This document shows, in pieces, positions 6,318 through 11,647 of a stretch of DNA of 11,647 nt. The notes under the pieces were generated by a model. It was given only the letters and a program-made list of their open reading frames with translations. It did not search any database and was not told the DNA's origin. The position numbers were made by a program, and so were the translations under genes. The stretch is from the NCBI GenBank assembly GCA_023441105.1, contig JAEZQX010000192.1:1-11647 (forward strand), read 5' to 3'. The stretch is from Pseudomonadota bacterium. GTDB lineage: Bacteria > Pseudomonadota > Gammaproteobacteria > Burkholderiales > Burkholderiaceae. Position 1 is the stretch's first letter; the number at the start of each line of letters is the position of its first letter.

Positions 6318-7546
6318 GCAAGCCTCCCGGTCTGCGCGGCTTCCACGCATTGTTCCATCGACGCCAGCATCGGCACGTAGCCGTAGCCACCCAGGATGTT
6401 CACCATCTTGGCGCTGTTGGTGGCGAGTCGCTTCCAGCCATTGGCCTCGGCGATCTCGCGAGCATAGGATTGATAGAAGCACATGCCCGAGTAGACGGTT
6501 CCGCCGGCGGCTTCGATCCGCTCCGTGTAGCCGAGGCGGTCGCAGTCCGGTTTCACTTGCGGGCTGGTGACCGCCAGCACGGGGATGGTGAAGCGCCGTC
6601 CGTCGCATAGTTCGGCGAGCGCCCGGAGCTCGAACAAGCTCAGCTGCGGTCCCGAGAAGACCACCACGTCCACCTTGCTGTCGACGGCATACGATCGCTG
6701 CAAGGCCTCGACCTCGTCTTGTCCGATGACGACCGTTTCGAGTTTCTGCCCGCCCACGTCGGCAAGGCGCGATGCTTCCGGCGTGATCCCGAGGAGGTGG
6801 AAGAGTGCGATGGATCCGAAGCTGGCCATCGCCGCGCCGAAATGCTTCAGCTCGTCGGACGAGACGGGCCGGTCGATTCCCTCGATCACCGGGACCGCCC
6901 AGTAGTTCCCCGCCCGGCGGCCGATGACGCCGCCAAGGGCGCCCCAGTCGTTGAGTTGCGAGGGCGTCGTGTCGATGCGGAAGCGGACCGTTGCCTGGCG
7001 CTGCTCGTCCAGGTGGAATCCATAGCGCGGCGTTCGGCCGGTGAGCCCGGCGGCGAGTGCTGACGGCCCGCCTTCGAAGTTGGACCGCGCGCCGCTGACC
7101 GAATTGGTGTAGATGACGACGCCGGTATCGCCGAACGCCACATGCTCGCCGCGGGTGGCTGCCTGGATCGTCTGGTAGTTGATGCAGGTGTCGGTCATGG
7201 CAACGCCAAGCTTGACGAAGGCGGCAATCGCGCGACTCTCCAGGTCGGTCATCCATTCAGCCTGCTTGAGGCGACGCGCCTTGGAGAAGTCGGTGCCGCG
7301 GGGATCCGTGATGGTGGGGATCCGCACCCGCCGGCTGCCGTCCTTCAGCGCTGCCAGGGACTCCAGCCACCTGACGCCTGCCTCCCCGAGGCTTTCCGTG
7401 TCCGCCATCACGTGAGCCTGGGTGACGGGTACGAAATCCCGCGCCCCGAAGAATTCGCCGACCTTCAGCTGGTGGCTCAGCGCAAGCCGTGGCGCCTCGC
7501 CGTGCTCGCCGGCCAGCATGGCCTTCTCTTCATCATTCAATTGCAT
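6314..7546 (-). CDS. Aconitase X large (catalytic) subunit, DUF521 type
   Basis: A 410-residue catalytic subunit of aconitase X. Typical blocks are MADTESLGEAGVRWLE (47-62), TITDPRGTDF (78-87), MTDTCINYQT (117-126), GDTGVVIYTNSVSGARSNFEGG (139-160), SPQVKPDC (328-335) and TNSAKMVNILGGYGY (376-390). Cysteines C121, C335 and C356 are candidates for the metal-cluster ligands. I chose the ATG at 7546, with AAGG eight bases upstream, giving the family N-terminus LNDEEKAMLAGEHG. It sits 16 bases after the Bug protein gene and overlaps the small subunit by four bases. With an uptake protein and regulator beside it, it likely dehydrates a hydroxylated imported metabolite. Cis-3-hydroxyproline is one candidate. 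Confidence 0.9.
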   Translation of the reverse strand: MQLNDEEKAMLAGEHGEAPRLALSHQLKVGEFFGARDFVPVTQAHVMADTESLGEAGVRWLESLAALKDGSRRVRIPTITDPRGTDFSKARRLKQAEWMTDLESRAIAAFVKLGVAMTDTCINYQTIQAATRGEHVAFGDTGVVIYTNSVSGARSNFEGGPSALAAGLTGRTPRYGFHLDEQRQATVRFRIDTTPSQLNDWGALGGVIGRRAGNYWAVPVIEGIDRPVSSDELKHFGAAMASFGSIALFHLLGITPEASRLADVGGQKLETVVIGQDEVEALQRSYAVDSKVDVVVFSGPQLSLFELRALAELCDGRRFTIPVLAVTSPQVKPDCDRLGYTERIEAAGGTVYSGMCFYQSYAREIAEANGWKRLATNSAKMVNILGGYGYVPMLASMEQCVEAAQTGRLA

Positions 7547-7562
7547 CGCATCTGCCTTTTCT

Positions 7563-8570
7563 TCAATTGGCCTGGGCACCCGAGTCGCGCACGGCCTTGC
7601 CCCATTTCTCGATTTCCCGCAGCTGGAATTCAGCCAGCGATTCGCTGCGCTCGGCGGGCAGCACCCCCAGGTCGCCGAGCTTGTCACGGAAGGCGGGGGA
7701 GGCTGCGACCCGCTCGATCTCATGGCGCAGCCGCTGGCTCGTCTCCGCCGGCAACTGGGCGGGGCCGAACATCGCCCACCAGGCAGTCGTCTCGAAGCCG
7801 GCAATTCCCGATTCCTGGAGGGTCGGGACGTCCGGCAATGCCGGCGAGCGCTGCCCCCCACTGACGGCAAGCGCGCGCAACCTTCCGGCCTTGATGTGCT
7901 GGATCACCGACTGCAGCGGATCGAACATCATCGGGATCTGGTTGCCGAGCAGGTCGGTGATGGCCGGAGCGCTTCCCTTGTAGGCGACATGGCGCAGCTT
8001 GATGCCTGCCGCGGTGGCGAACATCTCGCCGGTGAGATGGCCGGGCGTGCCGCTGCCCGCCGAGCCGAAAAGAAGGGAGCCGGGCTTGGCCCGCGCCTGC
8101 TCGATGAGGTCGCGCACCGAACGGATGTCCTGCTCGGGGTGGACCACGACGGCGACCGGCGCGCTCGCGACCAGCGCCAGCGGCGTGAAGTCCTTCACCG
8201 GGTCGTGGGGCAGCTTGCTGTAGAGCGCCACGTTGATGGCGCTGGTGCCGACGGTGCCCATCAGCAACGTGTACCCGTCCGGCGCGGCCTTGGCCACCAC
8301 GTCGGCGCCGATCGATCCACCGGCGCCGCCACGGTTGTCGATGACGACGTTCTGCTTGAATGTCTCGCCAAGCAACTGCGCCATCGGTCGCGCCACGATG
8401 TCGGTGGGGCCCCCCGGCGGGAACGGCACGACCAGGCGAAGCGGCTTCGACGGGAACGAGTCGGCGAGCGCGAAGCACGGCAGGCATGCGGCGGCCGCCG
8501 CCGCCAGCAGCAGAAGGCGACGCTCGGCCGAGACGGGAAGTGCTTCCTGGACTTCAGATGGATCGATCAT
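7563..8570 (-). CDS. Bug/TctC-family periplasmic substrate-binding protein
   Basis: A 335-residue extracytoplasmic binding protein of the tripartite tricarboxylate transporter (Bug) family. The signal peptide spans about 1-36, with SAERRLLLLAAAAAACLPCFALA and probable cleavage after ALA. The twin arginine followed by leucines is weakly Tat-like. The mature part shows family blocks PLRLVVPFPPGGPTDIVAR, VVIDNRGGAGGSIGADVVAK.AAPDGYTLL, and GSAGSGTPGHLTGEMF. These proteins bind small carboxylates. I prefer the ATG at 8570, eight bases after AGGAG, over the one at 8576, only two bases after it. It overlaps the regulator gene by 17 bases. No TctA/TctB membrane genes lie in the window. Confidence 0.92.
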   Translation of the reverse strand: MIDPSEVQEALPVSAERRLLLLAAAAAACLPCFALADSFPSKPLRLVVPFPPGGPTDIVARPMAQLLGETFKQNVVIDNRGGAGGSIGADVVAKAAPDGYTLLMGTVGTSAINVALYSKLPHDPVKDFTPLALVASAPVAVVVHPEQDIRSVRDLIEQARAKPGSLLFGSAGSGTPGHLTGEMFATAAGIKLRHVAYKGSAPAITDLLGNQIPMMFDPLQSVIQHIKAGRLRALAVSGGQRSPALPDVPTLQESGIAGFETTAWWAMFGPAQLPAETSQRLRHEIERVAASPAFRDKLGDLGVLPAERSESLAEFQLREIEKWGKAVRDSGAQAN

Positions 8571-9417
8571 CAGCATGTCTCCTGGTGGAATCGGCGGCTC
8601 GTGCCTTGGCGACCGGGCGCAGCGCATTCGCGATCTCGAGCGGACCCGCCACGCTCAGCCTGAACTCGTAGCGCTCCGGGACGATATGGATGCGCATGAA
8701 TTCCAGGGGTCTGCCCGAAGCGGTGTGCGAGCGGCGCTCCATGACCAGCACGGCGGCCATGCTGCGCAGCGCGAGCTGTTCAGCGATCCTGCGCCCGGCA
8801 GGCTGGCAGCGGACCGAGACTTCGGCGCCGGCGATGCGCTCGCCGAGGAAACCCTCCACGATCTCGTAGACCGTGAGCCGGGCCGCGCGCTGGTCGCCGA
8901 GGGCGGCGGCAGCGGCCGGCAGCCAGGCCTCGACCAGCGCGAACGGTTGGCCATCGAGCAGGTAGCGGCGCTGGAGGCTGACCGGGAGATCCAGGCCTTC
9001 CGGCAGGCGGGGGTCCGAACGACCGGAAGAGGGCGAGAAGGAGATCAGCTCGGTCTGCGGATCCAGCCCCTGCTCGAGCAGGGTGTCGTAGAAGCCGCGC
9101 AAGGCGCCCAAATCGTGGCGCATGATCGGTCCCATGACGAACGTTCCCTTGCCGGGTTTTGCGACGACGCGTCCGTGGCGGGCGAGGAGGGCGATCGCCT
9201 GGCGAACCGTGATCCGGCTGACGCCGTGGGCTGCCATCAATTCCGGTTCGGTTGGCAGGCGGGAGCCAGCCGTGAATTCGCCATCTCCGATGCGTTGCGC
9301 CAGCAGCGCTGCAAGCTGCTGGTAGAGCGGCTGGGCACTATCCCTGGCCAGGGGACGCGGCGCGGCGGGTCGGGTCTTCGACATGTCGACTGCGGGGCGG
9401 GAATTCAGCCGCATCAT
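8554..9417 (-). CDS. GntR-family transcriptional regulator, HutC subfamily
   Basis: A 287-residue regulator. The N-terminal winged helix-turn-helix (about 29-98) reads QPLYQQLAALLAQRI, GSRLPTEPELMAAHGVSRITVRQA and VVAKPGKGTFV. The C-terminal half (about 115-265) is a UTRA ligand-binding domain typical of HutC-type members, including RRYLLDGQPFALVEAWLP and RRSHTASGRPLEFMRIHIVPERYEF. It likely represses the downstream Bug/aconitase X genes until the substrate or a derivative binds. A 22-bp palindrome covers the ATG at 9417, suggesting autorepression. M12 at 9384 is an alternative start, but neither has a clear ribosome site. The 3' end overlaps the Bug gene. Confidence 0.9.
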   Translation of the reverse strand: MMRLNSRPAVDMSKTRPAAPRPLARDSAQPLYQQLAALLAQRIGDGEFTAGSRLPTEPELMAAHGVSRITVRQAIALLARHGRVVAKPGKGTFVMGPIMRHDLGALRGFYDTLLEQGLDPQTELISFSPSSGRSDPRLPEGLDLPVSLQRRYLLDGQPFALVEAWLPAAAAALGDQRAARLTVYEIVEGFLGERIAGAEVSVRCQPAGRRIAEQLALRSMAAVLVMERRSHTASGRPLEFMRIHIVPERYEFRLSVAGPLEIANALRPVAKARAADSTRRHADDRSI

Positions 9418-9436
9418 AACGTCTTATAACGTTATG
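9415..9436. promoter_or_regulatory. Palindromic candidate operator over the gntR start
   Basis: CATAACGT (9415-9422) and ACGTTATG (9429-9436) are exact inverted copies around CTTATA. A perfect 10-bp palindrome, ATAACGTTAT, is nested at 9426-9435. The AT-rich element stands out from its GC-rich surroundings and includes the regulator's start codon on the minus strand. GntR-type regulators commonly bind such dyads next to their own genes. Binding here would block transcription or translation start. If the true promoter lies inside it, translation may begin at 9384 instead. Confidence 0.6.
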
Positions 9437-9484
9437 GGATAGCGCGGTCGCCAAGCAGTTGCAGTTCGCGGGATCCGGCCTGGG

Positions 9485-9520
9485 GCACGGCCGTGCAGGT
9501 GCCGGGGACGAGGGCCCCGG
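9485..9520 (-). terminator. Palindromes after the stress-protein genes
   Basis: GCACGGCCGTGC (9485-9496) is a perfect 12-bp palindrome. CCGGGG (9502-9507) can pair with CCCCGG (9515-9520). Both lie between the stop of the stress-protein gene (9525) and the gntR start, on the minus-strand path. They may end the upstream transcript. With no U tract this is only a possible terminator. The first could equally be a protein-binding site. Confidence 0.3.
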
Positions 9521-9524
9521 ACCG

Positions 9525-10016
9525 CTAGACCTTCTCGTGCTCGCCCATGTCCGTCGGCGGCCGCCCGGTCAGGTTGGCGCGCGCCATCTTCAGCAATTGG
9601 GTGACCTTGCTCTCCCGCACGTTCCAGTATTCGGCCTTCTCGATCGCTACCCGGACCAGGGCGAGATCCGGGTCCGTCGGACCGCCCGGAAACCAGGCTT
9701 CGGCGAACTTCGACCATAACTGCTTCTTGCGCTCGTCGTCCTCCACCACCGCCGCGCTGCCGGACACCGACACATAGGCGTCGCTGGACGGATCGGCGAA
9801 GGCCGTGTTGACCGCCGGGTGGCGAAGCAGGTCCGCCACCGGCTCGCCGCTGCGGGCCGCGAAGAACCACAGGCATTCGGGGTCCTGGTCCGGATCGTTC
9901 TGGGTGGTCATGGGGCGCGACCGGAGACTGCCGTCGGGACCTCGAGTCGTGAACATCGCGAACCGGATGTCCTTGATCAGGTCGTGCAGGGTCTTGGTCT
10001 TGTCGGAATCGGTCAT
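9525..10016 (-). CDS. General stress protein 26-like FMN-binding split-barrel protein (copy 1)
   Basis: A 163-residue member of the pyridoxamine 5'-phosphate oxidase-like split-barrel superfamily (general stress protein 26 group). Visible blocks are LIKDIRFAMFTTRGPDGSLRSRPM (13-36), CLWFFAARSGEPV, YVSVSGSAAVVEDDERKKQLW and AEAWFPGGPTDPDLALVRVAIEKAEYWNV. Such proteins bind FMN or related flavins. The physiological reaction of this group is not established. I chose the ATG at 10016 because GAGGTG lies just upstream and it gives the family N-terminus. An in-frame ATG at 10076 adds 20 unrelated residues. The protein is cytosolic, with no signal peptide. It is a paralogue of the next gene upstream and probably shares its transcript. 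Confidence 0.88.
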   Translation of the reverse strand: MTDSDKTKTLHDLIKDIRFAMFTTRGPDGSLRSRPMTTQNDPDQDPECLWFFAARSGEPVADLLRHPAVNTAFADPSSDAYVSVSGSAAVVEDDERKKQLWSKFAEAWFPGGPTDPDLALVRVAIEKAEYWNVRESKVTQLLKMARANLTGRPPTDMGEHEKV

Positions 10017-10040
10017 TAGGCACCTCGGCGGGTCTCGGGT

Positions 10041-10066
10041 TGACGGCGGATCGAAGTCCGTCGTCA
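10041..10066 (-). repeat. Hairpin between the two stress-protein genes
   Basis: TGACGGCGGA (10041-10050) pairs with TCCGTCGTCA (10057-10066) with one wobble, around a TCGAAG loop. GGG (10037-10039) with CCC (10068-10070) extends it. It lies in the 88-base gap between the paralogues. Lacking a U tract, it may tune expression of the second gene rather than end transcription. Confidence 0.4.
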
Positions 10067-10104
10067 CCCAAGGCACCGGGCGTGCCCAGCGGTCCGGGGA
10101 GGAC

Positions 10105-10620
10105 CTAGTGGCGCGTCATTCCGCTGCCCTGACCCGCGGGGCGATAGGTCATGGCGGAAGTGTCCAGCTTGAACAGGTGGTTCACCGAGTTGCGCTTGAC
10201 GTCCCAGCAGTCCGCCTGGATGATGCGCACCCGGATGAGGGCCATGTTGGGATCGTCCGCCCCCCCGGGGAACCAGGCCTCGGCCTCCGGCGACCACAAC
10301 TGGCGCTTGCGCCCGACATCCTCCACCACCGAGGCACTGCCGAACACCACCACGTAGACGGATTCCGCGGATTCCGTGAAGACGATGCTGACCGACGAAT
10401 CCCACTGCAGGTCCTCCACCTGCTCGCTGTCACGGGGTGCGAACAACCAGAGGAAATCGAGGGGGTCGGACTCCCGGTTCTGCATGCTCACCGGCCGCGC
10501 CTGCAGGCCGCCGTCGGAGCGATGGGTAGTCATGACGGGATAGCGCACATCCTTGATCAGCGACCAGAGGCGGTCCGCCTGGCCGCTGCTGCCGGTGTGG
10601 GCTGTTTCGGGCAACGACAT
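10105..10620 (-). CDS. General stress protein 26-like FMN-binding split-barrel protein (copy 2)
   Basis: A 171-residue paralogue of the neighbouring gene. Shared blocks are LIKDVRYPVMTTHRSDGGLQARPV, FGSASVVEDVGRKRQLW and AEAWFPGGADDPNMALIRVRIIQADCWDV. Elsewhere the two have clearly diverged, so the duplication is not recent. I chose the ATG at 10620, preceded by GGAGA. The frame opens further upstream to 10761, but that part lacks family character and would run through the divergent promoter region. It is probably an FMN-dependent or FMN-binding protein of unknown reaction, and is first in a two-gene unit. Confidence 0.88.
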   Translation of the reverse strand: MSLPETAHTGSSGQADRLWSLIKDVRYPVMTTHRSDGGLQARPVSMQNRESDPLDFLWLFAPRDSEQVEDLQWDSSVSIVFTESAESVYVVVFGSASVVEDVGRKRQLWSPEAEAWFPGGADDPNMALIRVRIIQADCWDVKRNSVNHLFKLDTSAMTYRPAGQGSGMTRH

Positions 10621-10816
10621 TTGCGTCTCCGGGAGTTGTACGACGCGCGGTGAACGATCCGACCTGCAATCCACGTGCTCCCGGAACGGCCGCCTCCTGA
10701 GGACGATCTGGACGCGCGATTGCCGTGCACGAGAATGCAGGAGCCTGGATCGAAGATACACCGTTCGGTTGCCAGGGGTTGCGATCGGCGGTTAACCAAG
10801 TGCGGAGCAACGTTAA
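10621..10816. promoter_or_regulatory. Divergent promoter region, stress proteins versus MmyB-type regulator
   Basis: This 196-base gap separates two divergent starts. GGTTAACC (10790-10797) is a short palindrome about 20 bases before the regulator start and could be part of an autoregulatory site. TTGCCA at about 10770 resembles a -35 element, but no good -10 element follows at 17 bases. For the plus-strand gene, GGAG (10803-10806) is a plausible ribosome site and TAA at 10814-10816 closes the reading frame just before the ATG. Confidence 0.45.
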
Positions 10817-11647
10817 ATGAGTGTCGTACAAGCCTCTTCCTCGGGTGAACTGCTCCGCCAGGCGCGCAAGAGCAGACGCCTGAGCCAACTCGACCTGGCG
10901 CTGCGGGTTGGCGCCTCGCAGCGTCACCTGAGCTTCCTGGAAACAGGGCGGTCGAGCGCCAGCCGTGGAATGCTCATCGCGCTGGCCGATGCGCTCGGCA
11001 TGAGCCCCTCCGGCTGCAACCAGCTGCTGCTGGCGAGCGGTTTCGCGCCGCGCTACGGCCAGCGGCCGCTGCATGATCGCGAGATGGCGCCGGTGCGCCA
11101 GGCGCTGCAGCATCTGCTGGCGGTGCACGACCCGTTTCCCGCCTGGGTGCTGGATCCGTGCTGGAACCTGGTGCAGGCCAACCGGGGGGCGGACCGCCTG
11201 GTGGCGAGCATCACCGGGCGCGGCCTGGCCGGGCAGGACGGGATCAACATCCTGGAAGCCGTGCTGCACGAGCAGGGCCTGCGCCAGGCGATCGAGAACT
11301 TCGACGAGGTGGCCGCCCATCTCTATCACCAGTCGCACGCGGAAGCCGCCCACACCCCGGATCTGGCGAAGCTGCTCGAGCGGCTGGAGCCGCTGTGGCC
11401 GGCCGCCGTCAGGCGACCGGCCGGGGCCGGCGGGGGCGGGCCGAGCGCTGTTTCGTCCGCGTCTCCAGGCGAATCGTCGCAGCCGGTCCAACCGGGCCTG
11501 GCGCCGACACCGGTCCTCGCCACCCGGCTGAGGACGCCGGTCGGCCGGCTGTCGTTCTTCTCCGCCTTCACGACCTTCGGAACCCCGCTCGACATCACCG
11601 TCGCGTCGCTGCGGGTGGAGCACCAGTTTCCCGCCGACGAGCAGACC
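10817..11647 (+). CDS. XRE-family regulator with MmyB-like ligand-binding domain (3' truncated by window)
   Basis: An open frame of 277 codons running off the right edge. Residues about 10-70 are an XRE helix-turn-helix (SGELLRQARKSRRLSQLDLA, RHLSFLETGRSSASRGMLIALADALG). Residues about 90-277 match the MmyB-like ligand-binding domain (AVHDPFPAWVLDPCWNLVQAN, LSFFSAFTTFGTPLDITVASLRVEHQFPADE). A low-complexity Gly/Ser/Pro stretch (about 199-234) splits the domain. The family is reported to bind small ligands such as fatty acids. The ATG is fixed by an in-frame TAA immediately before it. Only about the last ten residues are likely missing. It diverges from the two stress-protein genes and probably controls them and itself. 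Confidence 0.88.
   Translation, partial: MSVVQASSSGELLRQARKSRRLSQLDLALRVGASQRHLSFLETGRSSASRGMLIALADALGMSPSGCNQLLLASGFAPRYGQRPLHDREMAPVRQALQHLLAVHDPFPAWVLDPCWNLVQANRGADRLVASITGRGLAGQDGINILEAVLHEQGLRQAIENFDEVAAHLYHQSHAEAAHTPDLAKLLERLEPLWPAAVRRPAGAGGGGPSAVSSASPGESSQPVQPGLAPTPVLATRLRTPVGRLSFFSAFTTFGTPLDITVASLRVEHQFPADEQT

Noticed and set aside
4573..6390. A 605-residue minus-strand frame opposite pqqD and pqqE
   Set aside because: It is antisense to well-supported radical SAM and PqqD coding sequence and shows no protein family features. Long antisense frames are expected at this GC content.
5910..7256. A 448-residue minus-strand frame covering the aconitase X small subunit
   Set aside because: Only the last 135 residues have family character. 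The upstream part is Arg-rich out-of-frame translation of the large subunit, and a good ribosome site precedes the internal ATG at 6317.
6314..7546. Recent horizontal transfer of the aconitase X genes
   Set aside because: Spot-checked lines look somewhat less GC-rich than the kinase gene, but the adjacent Bug gene in the same operon is very GC-rich. No integrase, tRNA or insertion sequence marks a boundary.
10430..11623. A 397-residue minus-strand frame opposite the XRE regulator
   Set aside because: The plus strand encodes recognisable helix-turn-helix and MmyB-like domains. The minus frame is low-complexity shadow sequence overlapping the stress-protein gene.

Overview
This is a GC-rich bacterial window carrying a complete pyrroloquinoline quinone (PQQ) biosynthesis operon, pqqABCDE. 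Beside it lie a divergent two-component system, a convergent small catabolic operon built on a two-subunit aconitase X, and a stress/regulatory unit at the right end. The 24-residue PqqA with E16/Y20, the LapD/MoxY-type sensor kinase and the Bug-type (TctC) binding protein together suggest a proteobacterium, most likely a betaproteobacterium (Burkholderiales or Rhodocyclales). That placement is inference from gene families, not from a marker gene.

Region by region. Bases 1-141 are a dense chain of palindromes, possibly a mosaic intergenic repeat or a terminator, cut by the window edge. Bases 244-2384 (minus strand) encode a MoxY/MxaY-like histidine kinase and a NarL/FixJ response regulator with an ATGA overlap. 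Bases 2385-2690 form the shared divergent control region, with a perfect 10+10 bp inverted repeat in an AT-rich patch. Bases 2691-5913 (plus strand) hold pqqA, a hairpin-rich gap, then pqqB, pqqC, pqqD and pqqE, each of the last four overlapping the next. pqqE ends on a CTAG shared with the stop of the convergent aconitase X operon.

That operon (9417 down to 5910, minus strand) reads gntR/hutC-type regulator, Bug periplasmic binding protein, aconitase X large subunit, aconitase X small subunit, with overlaps or a 16-base gap. A striking palindrome covers the regulator's start codon and suggests autoregulation. The substrate is unknown. Bacterial aconitase X enzymes are known as cis-3-hydroxy-L-proline dehydratases and archaeal ones as phosphomevalonate dehydratases. 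No TctA/TctB membrane subunits are present.

At the right end are two tandem paralogues of the general stress protein 26 family (FMN-binding split barrel, minus strand). They diverge from a truncated XRE-type regulator with an MmyB-like ligand-binding domain (plus strand, running off the window).

How the parts fit: the kinase/regulator pair probably senses a periplasmic cue and controls PQQ synthesis and PQQ-dependent dehydrogenases encoded elsewhere. The aconitase X operon looks like an independent uptake-plus-dehydration module. The MmyB-type regulator probably controls the two flavin-fold proteins. I saw no tRNA, rRNA, CRISPR array, transposase or phage gene.
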